Positions 32,333 through 45,793 of a stretch of DNA of 64,000 bases are shown here, piece by piece. Position numbers and translations under genes: made by a program. Every line of letters begins with the position of its first letter. Within the stretch, counting starts at the first letter, position 1. Below the pieces are notes generated by a model. The model worked only from the letters and a program-made list of their open reading frames with translations. It was not told where the DNA came from and did no database searches. Source of the DNA: Mactromeris polynyma (taxonomy: Eukaryota > Mollusca > Bivalvia > Venerida > Mactridae); the NCBI GenBank assembly GCA_032209605.1, contig JASFXZ010000015.1, positions 1,488,001 through 1,552,000 on the forward strand, given 5' to 3'.

Positions 32333-34882
32333 TTTACACTTACAACGAACAAAACCAAACATGTGAAGGGTACATGACTGAATATGAATGTGGTTTAGCT
32401 CTTAAAGAAATACAGAACATGAAAAGCCCGGGGTCTGATGGTCTTACGGCTGAATATTACAAAATTTTCTGGAGTGATATTAAAAAATACTTAATTAATT
32501 CTTTTTTCTAAATACTAACCGATTTAAACAATTGGCGACCAATATCCCTCTTAAATATTGACTATAAAATTGCGTCAAAAACTATAGCAAATAGAATGAA
32601 AAAAAATCATAAATTAAATAATCAACAATGATCAAACTGGCTTCATCAAAGGACGCTATATTGGTGAAAACGTTAGGTTTTAAATTACGTTATTGAAACT
32701 GTAAATGAAAATAACGAAGAAGGTATGATATTTTTCTCAGACTTTCAAAAAGCATTTGATAGTGTAGACCATACTTTTCTGTTTAAATGTTTAGAATATT
32801 TTAACTTTGGCAAATCTTATATAACGTAGATTAAACTTTTCTACAGGGACGCAAACAGTTGTATTTCTAATAATGGACACTTCACAAAATTCTTCCAAAT
32901 AAAAAAAGGAGTAAGACAAGGTTGTCCTCTTTCACCATACCTTTTTGTTGTATGTATAGAAATTCTTCATCAAAAAGATGCACATCAAATGGCTAAAAAT
33001 TAAAAATACCGAAGTTAAACAAACACGTTTGGCAGATGATGCAAGTTTCTTCCTGGATGGCTCCGAAAGCTCCTTTTTGAATCTAATAAAAACATTTTGA
33101 TCAATTTAATCAAACTTCAGGTCTTAAATTAAACGCATCAAAATGTACTGTTTTAAGAATAGGATCATTGCGCCATACATATATCAAATTTTGTGAGTCA
33201 AAGAAATTTAATTGGACTGCCAATGAAGCATCCACTCTTGAAATTCACTTCTCAAATGACACTTCCAAAATACTAAAACTTAACTTAGACCCAAAAATAG
33301 ATGCCTTCCAACATACACTATAAAATGGAAAAGATGGAAACTACATTTTTGTATATATTATTGGAAAAATTACAGTTATCAAGTCGTTTGCACTCCCAAA
33401 ATTAGTATACCCACTGACCGTTTAATAACTCCTGATGAAAAGAGAATAAAACGATAAAAAATGCAATGTATGACTTTCTTTGGGACTCTAAGCCAGATAA
33501 AATATCGAGAAATACAATTATTCAAACATACGAAAATTCAGGCCTAAAAATGTTAGATATTGATTCATTTTTAACATCAATTATTTAAAGCTAGCTGGGT
33601 AAAAAGAATAGTAGACAAAAATGATGCGAAATGGAATATTATCTATAACAAAGAGCTTGAAAAATATGGGGAAAACATATTTAAATATAATACTTGTTTC
33701 GCCGATGTTGAAAAATAAAATATCTAATTCAAGTTTCTTAAAGAGATACTAGCATCATGGTCGACAATCAACTTTACACAATCTTCACAAAACATATCAA
33801 AATAAATTATATGGAATAACTCAAATTTAAAACAAACAAATGACAATATGTTTCTCTATAAACCGTGGATAGAAAAAATATTATATACATAGAACACGTT
33901 TGTGACTCCCAAACTAAATAATTCCTTGCATTTGCACAGATGCACCAAAAATATTTAACTCTGAAAGCAGCAATTAACAGACAATGGAACACTCGACTAT
34001 GGGAAGATCAAAATCATATTCCTGAAACCAAACATCTTATTGATGAAATTAAAAATACAATAAAACTGCATAAAGTAATATATGATTTACAGCTAAAATA
34101 TAAACAAATAAAGAACAGCCAAACTGAAAAATGGAACAAAGAACTCGCAGGAAATGAAATGAATTGAAAACATATTTTTACTATCCCTATTAAATGTACT
34201 GTTGATACAAAACTACGAGGATTTCAATATAAATGTTTAATGAAAATAATTCCAAATAACTGCTACCTTTACAGATGTAACCTTACCAATACAAGATTAT
34301 GTGATTTTTGTGTTATAGACATAGAATCTCAAAAATACTTGTTCTGGGAATGCAACAGTTTTGTACCGGAATTACAATATTTCTCACAAATAAAGAATTA
34401 CAAGTAGGCAACCTAAATTATATGAAAGTGTCTTTTGGACTTGAAAACTCAAGTAAAGATGAAAATAAAAACGTTATAAACTACATTTTAATATTTGCAA
34501 AATACTACATCCATAAATGCAAATACACTAAAAAAATACCGGAATTCGACTCTTTTAAACTATATCTGTACAGGCGCATCGAGATTGAAAAAATGATAGC
34601 AACTATGCAAAACAAACTTTTGCATGATTTTTGTTGTTTTTGGCAGACTGGACGATTAAAATTTAAAAAGGTCAATGTTTTTAATTTTTTAATTTTCTAT
34701 TTTCTCACCACACACGCTGTATATTTTTCAAATACTTTTCTGTACATTACACAATTATAAGATAACTGACAACTTTGCTATGTACAATTGTATTATGTAA
34801 TTATGTATGTGCACTGCTTTGTAAAATACTTTAAAATAAAAGTTATCTTGTAAAAAAAACAAAAAATAATAATTTACACTTA
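32333..34882 (+). mobile_element. LINE delta, private to unit B, with 10-bp target duplication
   Basis: A 2.5-kb LINE, 5' truncated inside RT, lies between direct repeats TTTACACTTA (32333-32342 and 34873-34882) and ends in an A-rich tail. It splits the gamma remnant, which is uninterrupted at the same place in units A and C. RT blocks are visible: [41 protein letters not shown] and LADDASFFLDG with the Asp pair intact. The coding sequence has many frameshifts and stops. It is related to, but clearly diverged from, LINE epsilon. Confidence 0.85.
33940..34760 (+). pseudogene. LINE delta ORF2 C-terminal fragments
   Basis: Frames 33940-34167 and 34308-34760 encode the end of ORF2, homologous to the terminal region of epsilon (LTLKAAINRQWNTRLWED, later INYILIFAKYYIHKCKY). 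A shift separates them, and the coding part stops well before the A-rich tail. Confidence 0.55.
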
Positions 34883-35640
34883 AGACTGTGCTTTGTCTAT
34901 TTGATTCATTTGTGGTATCAATACTTAACTATTCTGCAAAAGTCTAGGGCAATACTAAATGTAAAGAAATTGAGCGAATTCATTAAACATTTTGTAAACG
35001 TATTTTAAATGTTTTAAATGTAAAACAATCAACCAGTAACTCTGGAGTCTACGGAGAATTGGGACGCTATCCACTTTATATCAGTAGACTTGTCAGAATA
35101 GTTAAGTATTGGCGTAAGATTGTCAATACTAATACTTGTGTTTTATTTACGTCGTATTCAATTATGTTAAAAGATGCGCAAAATGGTAAAACCAATTGGG
35201 CAACTAATGTTAGAGAAACCCTGTACTCATATGGTTATGGGTATGTATGGGAAAACCCCTACCATGTTAACTGTAACTCGTTGCTGCATTTAAATTTCAG
35301 CCATATTATGAATTAATCGACGTTTTAAATATCGTATAGAACTGACACTGCTAAGAGTTTCCTCTTCCAGTTTTCAGATAAAAACTGGACATTGGTTCAG
35401 GCCAATCAGTAAATCATTATTCATTGCTTTTATATTGAAGTAATTACAAATTATGCAAATTATTGGAAGATGAATTTCATTTTTAGTTTAATGTCCAATT
35501 TATAATGATTTAAAAAATAAAGCATTCCTTCTTATTTTAGAACTAGACCGAACATGACTGAATTTATTGAACTAATTAATACTGATAATAAGAACTTGTC
35601 TAGACATTGAGACAATTTGATGCATTCAATTTAAAACAAT
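34883..35640 (+). mobile_element. LINE gamma right piece joined to a second LINE C-terminus (unit B)
   Basis: Up to about 35281 the sequence matches gamma of unit A (GRYPLYISRLVRIVKYWRK to WENPYHVNCNS). It then switches to a different LINE C-terminal region: KYRIELTLLRVSSSSFQIKT with frameshifts, then EDEFHF and CPIYNDLKNK. About 50 residues of the gamma frame are missing at the switch. It looks like recombination or deletion between two related LINEs. Confidence 0.6.
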
Positions 35641-37490
35641 ACTTAAATAATAGTAACATTTAGGTGACTAGGTATTAAATTACTTGTTAATTTCTTTGCT
35701 TCACTTTTATTGTTAATTAAATCGTTTGAATACTTTAGAATAGTAACATACTTTCATTGACCTATACACGCATTCGTGTATAACAATATTCTTGTTTAGT
35801 ATCTTAAGTGACATTATATATGTATGAAATTATTATTATTATAGTAGCGAACATGCATATTACTTTCAAATTTCTTCCTTTTCCGGAATCGTTTTATCAT
35901 CTTGACTATTGTGTATCATGTATAACCATCTCCGTTTTATATGTTGCTATTTAATGAATTGGTTGCCATATTATGTTATGTTACTTTCTTGTGCCTAATG
36001 GACAGGAATGCTGAAAATAAACTTCTTGTAAAAATCTTCTTTATTTTCTTGATTTGATGCGTAAAATATTAAGTGTTTGTCCGCACATTAGTCGTTAAGA
36101 ATATCATGTATATGAGATACTGATCTTAAGTGCCTGAATATGGCCAATGAATAGTTTTATACCCTTAGTTAGAGGAATTACACCAAGGTCTCAGTCGTAG
36201 GAAATGTTTGCGTTAGAAAGCATGTAACGCAAAAGGTAGTAAAGTAGTAGAAGTAACGCCACATGCATAAGACAATGCCTCCCCGCACAGACCCCCGGGA
36301 AAACAGTAGTCTACAAAAAATAGGCACTGAGAATGTACATGGGTAAACATCTATTGGAAATTGGGCACAAGGAGTGGTCTAGCCGATCATGAAACAAGTT
36401 TTTTCCACAAAATACATATTTGCATTGCCAACGTTTTATTGTTAACGTAGCTCACTGAACAAAACGTACACTTTGTTTTTGCACCCGTGTGAATAAAACG
36501 GTAAATTTCCGCCTATATTTTGTACACTTTATTCGCATTTTATGGGGAAAATGTAAAGTAACATGCCCAATGATTCCTTGCTCACACCATGTGAGTTGAA
36601 TTTATAAATGATGCAATCATTTGATGAGTAGAAAGCATAAAAGCTTTCCGGTATTATGTTTACGAGGTATATGGCAGGGAACATTAGCGAAAGTCGTAAT
36701 TTATTATTAAATTATAATACCACTATGTCGACCTGGTGCAATCACAGAAACATCTTAAGTAAAATATTATCCTTATCCTCAAAAATTACATTTTCCTTTA
36801 CTGGTTTATTTAACATACATGCTATTATATGGTTAGATCAAGAGTGATAAATGAATAATATAATACGTTGTTGTCATTATCATTAAAAAGCCTAGCAGTT
36901 TAAATGTGGTTTTGGAATAACATCCATTTGAAGTTTTGAACTTAAGTGAAAATATTTAAGATTCACTTAAGATGCGTATGTAATACGGGCCCAGAGCAAC
37001 TCAATAAGCTATTTACGATTTTCTCTAATTGTTCTCGTTTTAACAAGCCGATGATGTGTATACCATTTTATTGTATATAAACTCATGGTAATGAACGGAA
37101 ATTGACCCCTTCGCGAATTCGTGTCTTGTTTTTTTACAATAGTTATAGGATAAAGACAGATATCTGTCTCATTTCGACAGGTCCGAAATTTATCTGTTAA
37201 CATGGCGTGTAAAACAGATTCAATGCACAGTTAATATGCATAGACTGTTGTAAGTCTATTGAATATACTGAATATATTTGACATTCTGTATGAAGTAAAC
37301 AAACAGAACGCTTAGTGCTGTATGGATACAAATATTGTAGGCACTGTAACGAAAATAGGAACACAAGGGTTTTCACAAATCTCGTCCGCAAAGACAAAGC
37401 TTTTTTTTAAATTTATACAACTGTATGCTGAAGTAGACATTACTATAAACATGTTAGCTTAAAAATTATTAAATTAAATTTTATTTTCTT
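35641..37490. other. Spacer without recognisable genes (unit B)
   Basis: Homologous to 9356-11515 of unit A. It contains about 180 bp (near 36690-36860) that unit A lost and unit C keeps. Short frames only. Confidence 0.6.
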
Positions 37491-37493
37491 AGA

Positions 37494-37610
37494 CCCAAGC
37501 GCATCACCTAGGCGGCGACATCCGGATCCTGCTAGATCACCACATTCTCACGCATTACGACAGATCATCCGTGAGAAAACAAAGATAAAAGTCTGACGCT
37601 GGATGCTGAA
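37494..37610 (+). other. Unassigned exon-like segment (unit B copy)
   Basis: After TTTTCTTAG the frame reads PSASPRRRHPDPARSPHSHA, then LRQIIREKTK, matching 11518-11626 in unit A with six amino-acid changes and an 11-bp insertion. Confidence 0.25.
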
Positions 37611-37691
37611 ATCACTACATTAAGAGAAAAGACTTGTGTTTGACCTTGCCATTCTGGCAGATGCAAAATGTATATAATTCGCGTAACAACT

Positions 37692-37880
37692 ACAGACCTC
37701 ATCTAAAGACCACCTCAATAAATAACCGTCTCAATTAATGACCGTCTCACAATTAAGAACACAAATTTCAAGTCCATTTTTACTGTTTTGCTCTTTATTC
37801 AACCTCAGTATCACGACCACGTTAATAAAAAGACCAGTTTTCAATGGTCCCACTGAATTATTGAGGTGGTACTGTGTAAT
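37692..37880. repeat. Half of the foldback repeat (unit B)
   Basis: Only the left arm and outer GACC motifs of the foldback at 11774-12069 remain. The right arm and the loop edge have been deleted. Confidence 0.6.
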
Positions 37881-38094
37881 CTGATGCAGACGAACTGTTC
37901 ATTTATTACTCTCATTTTAGTTGATTACTCTTTTCCATGGACATTTATAAATGGGGATATATGTGTGAACTACGGATTGAACTACTGTTGTAAAATAGGT
38001 TTCATGCACACGAGATTGTCACGAGTTATCTCACTTTGTCCTTTCTAAAGTTTTCGCCCTTTATCTCTTCTATAGTATATGTATATATAGTACA

Positions 38095-38275
38095 ATAATT
38101 CTAACGGAGGTCCCGTGTACGATGCTTAACATCGGTACGTAAAAGAACCAGAGGTACTTCTGGAACTGGGACGTCTTCTGTAGCATGCACTATCCACCAA
38201 ACACATTCTTCAGGAGGCTTTGCCTATATAGGAAAATGGTGGCGACGATAAATAAACGCAAATGCACACGCTTAT
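38095..38275 (+). repeat. SINE-like interspersed repeat (unit B copy)
   Basis: Same GC-richer block as 12240-12440, with a few substitutions. Confidence 0.3.
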
Positions 38276-39160
38276 CACACCTTACCTCATTCGGAAAACC
38301 TCGGCCAACTACATCAAGTGCCTCGGATGTACTCCGCTTTACATACACTAGAGGGTGTTATTAGAATAACGAAGTAGTACGGGAATATCCGAGAGCTGAC
38401 GAGAATGACCTTACCTCTTTCTGCGACCATACTCCTTGTACTATACAAACGTATACTTCAGAAGCGATAAATGGATATAAATTAAGTAAGGATAAAGGGA
38501 GAGAACTCGTGACAATCTCCAGTATTTTAACGTATTAACCAAAGTAAAAACATATGGTTATTCGTTGCGTAATGAATAGAGCGCTGTGATATCAAATATC
38601 ATTTACATTGGCCCACAAACATTTGTCACAGTGAAACCTATGAAATTGGAGAAGTTTCTGCTATTGAGTATTTAATGTATTCTCTATTTAATCACCATTT
38701 TTTTCTATATTATTACAGCTAAATACGACGGCAGTCATTTGAGATTGAATTATGTTCACAGATATCCAATTAGTTTCTGATGCTTCTAACAACTTTTCAA
38801 TGTCACAAACACTTCAGTCACAGCGTTTTTCTTTTTTTCTTTAAGTATATTCCCCCAAATCGTTCTGAATATCATATATAAATGTGTGCACAGTACATCT
38901 TCAGCAATCTTCAGCATATTGACATTTAATCTGCATGGACGGATAGGTGTTTACTACACGGGAGATTGTCACGAGTTCTTTTTAGAGTTATTTCTCTTTG
39001 TCCCTTCTATATATTATGTATATGTAGTAAAAAATGTCTAACACTTTTCACACCTGACCTCTTTCCGCCACCGAAGTCACGCTTCAAACATCAAATTGTG
39101 TCCAAGATTTGCACTACATTCTACGAATGAATGATTTGTCTTTAAAATGACACCTACTTT
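38276..39160. other. Spacer without recognisable genes (unit B)
   Basis: Homologous to 12441-13400 of unit A. No feature supported. Confidence 0.5.
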
Positions 39161-39235
39161 ATGAAATTCCGTCAAGAACTAACGAGGTTCTCGCCAGAAA
39201 TGCATCAAAATGCGCGCTGGACAGTTGCTAACCAT

Positions 39236-39930
39236 TTAGGCTGTGTCGAGTCCATCGTCTGGATAGTTGGTGATGTGCAAGGGTTTCAGCATGCTGCGAT
39301 TTCTAAAACTTATAGTCATTTGTCTTCTTGTTGCAATGAATCTTGCTTGGCCACTCCGCGGATGACTCCTCTTCAACCTTGACATTCCAATCTCCCCGAA
39401 CAACCAGATTGTCATTGTCTGGGGTATGTTCGTTTTCAGTTGTAGGTTGAAATCATCAACTTCCTCATTGCTGTGGCTCGTTGTCGGGGAATATACGTCA
39501 ATGACGGTGTTGTTGCTCGGAAGCGGTCGGCACTCCATAACTGTACTTGACAAGTCCCTGTTAACCAGACATCAATCTCCACGCTAAGGCTTATCTTGTC
39601 ATCCTCTTGGTAGACATTGGTTCATTCTTCTGTAGATGTTCTTATAATCTTTTCAATCCTAGAATATTCCAATCGTATATATTAATCTCACGTGTCAGTT
39701 CCTGGCCTCGTAGGTTTCTCTGCCTTTCCAGATAGCGGTTGGTGCACCAGTAGCTAACGTATCACCTCCGTCCAGGTGAGAGACGGAAGGCGCGGTCTTA
39801 GTTAATGCGGGCTGCGATCGACTGGTGTGGTAGTCTTGTTCGTAGTCATCATGGGTGTAGGACAGGACAGTATTAACCTGACAGTCCCACAGTCCTCTCC
39901 TGGCCAATGACGGTGTTACCCTATGACTCG
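39236..39930 (-). mobile_element. Decayed RTE-type LINE fragment (unit B)
   Basis: A minus-strand frame of 105 codons (39236-39553) contains NNTVIDVYSPTTSHSNEEVD, matching the conserved YAPT...HSDEEV stretch of RTE-type endonucleases, then diverges. A second short frame (39695-39907) matches unit A 13806-14090. No intact catalytic block survives. Confidence 0.5.
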
Positions 39931-40063
39931 CCCTATGACTGTCCCTTCCTGAATTCTTCTTGCAGCACTTCCAACCATGGTACTCGTTACAACTGCTTAC
40001 TTGTCATTTTTGTATTGACAGTAGCATGGCTTCACTTAATTATGCTACAACATTCTGAAAACG

Positions 40064-40980
40064 TGAGCATTTGTTTGCTAGAAGTGCATCGAGTGTTTGA
40101 AAGAAGTGCATCGAATGTTTGACTGAAGTGCATCGAATGTTTGATAGAAGTGCATCGAATGTTTGACAGAAATGCATCGAATGTTTGACAGAAATGCATC
40201 GAATGATTAACAGAAATGCATCGAATGTTTGATATAAGTGCATCGAATGTTTGATAAAAGTGCATCGAATGTTTGATAGAAGTGCATGGAATGTTTGACC
40301 GAAATGCATGGAATGTTTGATAGAAGTGCATCAAATGTTTGACAGAAATGCATCGAATGTTTGACAGAAATTCATCGAATGTTTGACAGAAGTGCATCGA
40401 ATCTTTAACAGAAATGCACCGAATGTTTGACAGAATAGCATCGAATGTTTGACAGAAGTGCATCGAATGTTTGATAGGAAAGCATCGAATGTTTGATAGA
40501 AGTGCATCGAATGTTTGATGGAAGTGCATCGAATGTTTGATAGAAGTGCATCGAATGTTTGATGGAAGTGCAACGAATGTTTGACAGAAATGCATCGAAT
40601 GTTTGACAGAAGTTCATCGAATGGTTGACAGAAATGCATCGAATGGTTGACAGAAATGCATCGAATGTTTGACAGAAGTGCATCGAATGTTTGACAGAAG
40701 TGTATCGAATGTTTGATAGGTGTGCATCCAATGTTTGGTGGAAGTGCATCGAATGTTTGACAGAAATGCATCGAATGTTTGACAGAAATGTATGGAATGT
40801 TTGACGGAAGTGCATCGAATGTTTGTTAGAAGTGCATCGAATGTTTGACAGAAGTGCATCGAATGTTTGTTAGAAGTGCATTGAATGTTTGTTAGAAATG
40901 CATCGAATGTTTGATGGAAGTTCATCGAATGTTTAATAGAAGTTCATCGAATGTTTGAAGGAAGTGCATCGAATGATTAA
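40064..40980. repeat. 22-bp minisatellite, about 42 copies (unit B)
   Basis: Same 22-bp unit as in unit A but about 19 copies fewer and with a different order of variants. Flanks on both sides are orthologous, so the array has expanded or contracted since duplication. Confidence 0.95.
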
Positions 40981-41087
40981 GCTATCATTAAGAGACGCAC
41001 TTTCGTAGGTATTTTTGTAAAATTTCTTCTCGCCGATTTTTAATTCGAAACCGTATCCATTTTCTTCCTTGGTTACACTTAGACATC

Positions 41088-41423
41088 CTACAATATATAA
41101 GGTTCGAAAGATATATGAATTTTGCTAAATACAGATATAAAAAGAGTGATTTGGCACCAAATGTAAAATAATAACGTCCGAACGGAAAATGCACATTCGT
41201 CACATTCATCCTTAATTACAACATTATAATTGGAGTTTGCGCACAAACTGCATTTGTTTCCGCTGCACTGTGCCCCTGATACTGCACCGATATGGAGATG
41301 AAGCCAACCACGGTCCCGACCGCTCTCGTCAGCCTCTGTTATTTTAAAGGATTTATATTAATGTTTACTATTTTAGATAAAACAAAAAATCTGAGGAATG
41401 CAAAGACATGCAGCGACTTCATG
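41088..41423 (-). other. Small Cys-containing reading frame (unit B copy)
   Basis: Open frame GWLHLHIGAVSGAQC, then NKCSLCANSN and DECDEC to a TAG at 41088, homologous to 17403-17692 of unit A. The MKSL start (41423) lies in another frame. Confidence 0.2.
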
Positions 41424-41814
41424 TTATCAGAGTTTTGCAGTGTAAAGCATTAGCATAAATAGTACAATGAATATGAAATAGAAACAATACTTTAAAATCT
41501 ATCTTAACTGTGCAGTTTCAATCTTTCAACCAACAAATGGTCGCATACACAATAAGCAGACAATTGAAATGTTGCAAAATAATACAAGTAATACATATTA
41601 ATATATGGGAGATGGAGAATCAAAACAAAAACTCATGTTTGTAAAGTAAGTCAGGGAATTTTTTTAATCACATCGATGAATATATTTAAAGCATTAAAAT
41701 CAGCAAAGAACTAATGTATGGGGCGAAATAGAACATTAATGTTATACAAGTACAGAGTATCTCGATCATCATGTAAGCGTTCTTTTCAAGAAAATATATG
41801 CGTATATATGTGCT

Positions 41815-42200
41815 GTGGAGTTGCATTTATATTTATTTATTAAAGTCTCATTAATGTACATTGTACATACTACTAACTACAACAATTACAACGTAAAAAA
41901 TGTATATCATTACAAATTGAGTTATAAGAGACCATACGTTACAAGAATACAGATGCTATTTAACCATTGAAATAATGACATAACTCTTTGAATAAAATGA
42001 ATATAATAAAAAACTGAATTTCAAAACAGGTACTGATGCACAAGTAAAACAATTACGTAAGACATCGATTATCATACAGGTCAGACTGATTAACAGCTGA
42101 TCCTTGTATAAAATAAAACTTATCACACATTAACTTTAAAATAATTAGGTAAATTTTTATATATATAATATTTAAAATATCATGACAGGATTTGGCACAA
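41815..42200 (-). mobile_element. Probable LINE 3' end, minus strand (unit B)
   Basis: Near-identical copy of 18095-18480. Confidence 0.35.
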
Positions 42201-42257
42201 ATTCTAATGACTGTTTGATTTGTAAGTACACATTTAAGTTTTTCTTCATCAGTTAGA

Positions 42258-42580
42258 TTATTGCAAAACGCGTGGAAGGGTGAGAAATTTATATTGCTAA
42301 ATGCGTTGAAAATGAATATCGTCTATTTGTTTGCGTTCTTAGCGATTTTAAATTATTATTGCAAAACGCGTTGGTTGGTGTGAACTTTGTATTGCAAAAT
42401 GCGTTGAAAATGAATCTCGCCTATTTGCTATAGTATATGAGTTACTAGTATATGTGTCGCACATATATTGTTTGTGTTATTACTAGTATATACGACTGTT
42501 TAAGACAGTATACATGCGGTTTTGGCGATTTTAAATTTTTATTGCAAAACGCGTTTACGGATGAATTTTTTTCAAAATGT
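42258..42580. repeat. Degenerate outlier copies of the 33-bp satellite (unit B)
   Basis: Same irregular TATTGCAAAACGCG blocks as at 18535-18860. Confidence 0.6.
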
Positions 42581-42636
42581 TATATAGTATGAGTTATAAG
42601 TCTCGCAAGTAACTATTCTGTACAAGATTACATATA

Positions 42637-42680
42637 TACGAGGGTTGTCCCTTTAAATCGTAGACTCTGTCCATAACATA
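42637..42680. repeat. Mariner-like terminal sequence (unit B)
   Basis: TACGAGGGTTGTCCCTTTAA; copy of 18918-18960, no partner end. Confidence 0.35.
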
Positions 42681-43397
42681 ATTATTCGACGTTCCAATGT
42701 AATAATTTTACACACATATTTAATCATTTTTGATCATCTTTTTTGAATTTGTTTTGAAAACTTGTGTATTTTGTTTAGCAATATAGAAACTCACATACAC
42801 GGGAACGGCGCACGTCATTTGATAATATAACCGAAATAACTATAGCTTTAAATATGTTGTACTATCTGTGCCAAACTTCATTATTCCGCCAAATTACGTT
42901 ACACATGTATTATTTGATCATTTTGACGTCATATTTTAAATGTTCATAAATGTAACGTCAGTTATTTCCGCATGGCGCTATTTTTACGCAAATTGGTGTA
43001 AAGTGAATTTTGAAATTTTCTGAGAAATCATCACAAACATTTAAATGGCTTCAAAGACATTTTGTCTTATACATGTATATCTATGTTCTACTGTGTTTGC
43101 CTTGGAAGCGGGATCTTTCGTTGCTTGTCATGTTCGTTTATTTGGGTAATGGTAGGATTGTGTGAGGTTGGATGTTCCTTTATACAAAGTTTAAACCCCA
43201 ATAGTGTTTGTCACTGACGGTACACAAGTCGGTACTACTATATTCACTAATGTTTTATGTTCGTGTCTTATGTACCGTTTGACATTGTAATTGTTTACAC
43301 GCACTAAAGATGCTTTGGGGTTTTGTGCAATACGTATCGGGTATGTTTATACATATATGTATACACCTGTTAAAGATAAATCGCATGCAATTTTAGC

Positions 43398-43660
43398 GTT
43401 GATGGATGTGAATTTATATTGCAAAACGCCTTGATGGATGTGAATTTTTTATTGCAAAACGCCTTGATGGATGCGAATTTTTTATTGCAAAACGCCTTGA
43501 TGGATGTGAATTTTTTATTGCAAAACGCCTTGATGGATGTGAATTTTTTATTGCAAAACGAGTTGATGAATGTGAGTTTTATTGCAAAACCAGTTGATGC
43601 ATGTGCATTTTTATTGCAAAACGCGTTGATGGATGTGAATTTGTTTTGCTAAATGCGTTG
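43398..43660. repeat. 33-bp satellite, about 8 copies (unit B)
   Basis: Same unit as 19681-20010, two copies fewer. Edge variants at both ends are conserved, so the length change is internal. Confidence 0.93.
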
Positions 43661-44274
43661 AGAATCGATCTTGTCTAAGTGTTATGTAATATGAGTTATA
43701 TTTATCGGACATATATTTTTGAACGATTACAGATATGAAAACCTGTTATCACACGTATGTGTCTTAAGGCTACTATGTTTTATGGTGTATGCGTTTTAAC
43801 GGAGTAGGTATCGTTATTTCTATTAATGGAAATATCAACAGTTGGCTTATTGTTGCCAGCTGTCTTGAATTGTCCCGTGATCTTTTCCATCCATTAACCC
43901 CCCCCCCGTCCCTGTTCCTTTACGTATGTATCATTGAGCCTCCTCAAATGCCTTATATTTTAAGGATTGTTGTTTTCCCGGTGGTCTGTTTGGAGAGGCA
44001 CAGTTTTATGCATGTGGCGGTCCCTGAAGCAACTTATTCTCTCTCTTTTGTGCATGAAAGGTTCTCTGGAACAATTTGTATCGCTTGTTATGGACCTTTT
44101 TTATATTATTTTTTTTGAATTTGTCGCTGAAATTTAAAATAATGATTTGACCTAGAGTAACGACACTTCATACAAATATAAGTCATTACATGAAAATTGC
44201 ATGTATTTAGGAAGACAAGAGTTACACCCCTTTATTGAGTAAATAAGTGGCGTCTCAGTCTTGTGAACACATTT

Positions 44275-44460
44275 CTAGGTTCCCCAGCCGAAGGGACATA
44301 GATTTGGCGTTGTCCGTCCGTCTTACTGTCCGTCCGTCCGGAGTTATTTCTATGACATCATTTGAAGACATCAAATTTAAAAAGCCTCCTGGTAGTGACA
44401 AGTAGGTGATCCCGAATGATTTGGAGGTCAGTAGGTCAAAACGGTTTCTTCCAAAAAAAA
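44275..44460. repeat. GTCCGTCCGTC-type interspersed repeat (unit B)
   Basis: Copy of 20615-20800. Confidence 0.4.
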
Positions 44461-45033
44461 ATTTTTAATTTAAGAAATTTAGCAAACCATTGCAATTTAT
44501 TAAATTGCCTGCATCAACGCCATAATGCGGGGAAATGATGCTTCTAGATTTGTTTTGTATTGAGAAACCCAAATACGAAAACGTAATAATAGTGAAGATA
44601 ACATATAAGTCATATATATACACTTAACACTTAACAAAACTTACGAGTGTGCATGTATAAATATGACTGTATCTTGGTCAATATTAGTCTGATCTTGCTG
44701 AAATGTTCAACTAATATAGCGTAGATACCTGGCATAATCCTTTTTTCATTTGATGTCATAAATCCACAGATTAAATAAAAATAATCAATAAATGTGATGA
44801 TGCGAAAAAGATCGGTACTGCAACTCCCTCTTAAAGATGATCAGGTTGATTGGAAAGAGTCTAATAGTGCCTACCCGAACCCAACGCATCGTGTTGCTTA
44901 AACCGATAAATTCGACCCAAGAATCATGATCTACACATAGCCAATAGGAAATTTACACATTTTGGTGTAGAAAAGTTAATCAATAAAAAAGTTATTCCAC
45001 ATTACAAAAAGTCAGTTATAAGTTGTGTATATA

Positions 45034-45070
45034 TACGAGGGACGATCGGAAAGTTTTGAGACCAGTTTTT
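45034..45070. repeat. Mariner-like terminal sequence (unit B)
   Basis: Copy of 21389-21425. Confidence 0.35.
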
Positions 45071-45598
45071 TTTTTTTTAATGTAAAGTCAGAAAATAAAA
45101 AAATGCACAGTGTATCTTTAATTCATAATCTACTGAATGGTACAATTTTCATACAAATAACATAATATACATATACAACAATACATAGAAAAACTATATC
45201 TACAAGAACCCCGGCGCAGGCTAAGGGTGGTTAAAATTAATTCATATATTCTTGCTCTTATTTTTATTTACTAGTGAATGGCTGTAAGCAATATGTGAGG
45301 TTGTCAGCAAATGAAAACATGTTTGTTAAATATTGATCAATATAAAAAGTTACACATTAAGGGTATTCGCAGATAATTCTGAATCAAACCATGGCTACGT
45401 AGTCATTCAATCACATAATCCAGCACTTAACAACGTATTAATTATTAAATATTTATTTCGATGATTAAATCAACACATTCGATTTTCTGCTATGTCTCAG
45501 TCTGTAAGTATTTAGCTCTTATAACGATAGATGATATGAGCTGACATCGTGTTAGTTAGTGTTGTAAAAGTGTTCAAGATAGTTCAACTGGGTAAACG

Positions 45599-45793
45599 AT
45601 GAAGGGTGTAAATGATTTTTCTCTTGGAATTGTATCCTTAGTTTTGTGGCGTATTGCACTTGCTAATACACGCAATCTACAGCTGTACGAGCAAAAGTTT
45701 ACATCATATAATATAATGATGGATTTCTATATCCGACACGCATCTTCATGCGTATCGGATATATTTTGCTCAGCATGGTGTACAACTGATCAG
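45599..45793 (+). CDS. Lectin gene 3 exon 1
   Basis: Differs from gene 2 exon 1 by one base, giving ANTRNLQ instead of ANTCNLQ just after the predicted signal cleavage site. Confidence 0.75.

Noticed and set aside
36656..36847. 63-residue frame MFTRYMAGNISESRN...
   Set aside because: The unit C version is broken by a stop and unit A has lost most of it; no family recognised.
40032..40925. Minus-strand repeat proteins in unit B
   Set aside because: Same minisatellite artefact as in unit A.
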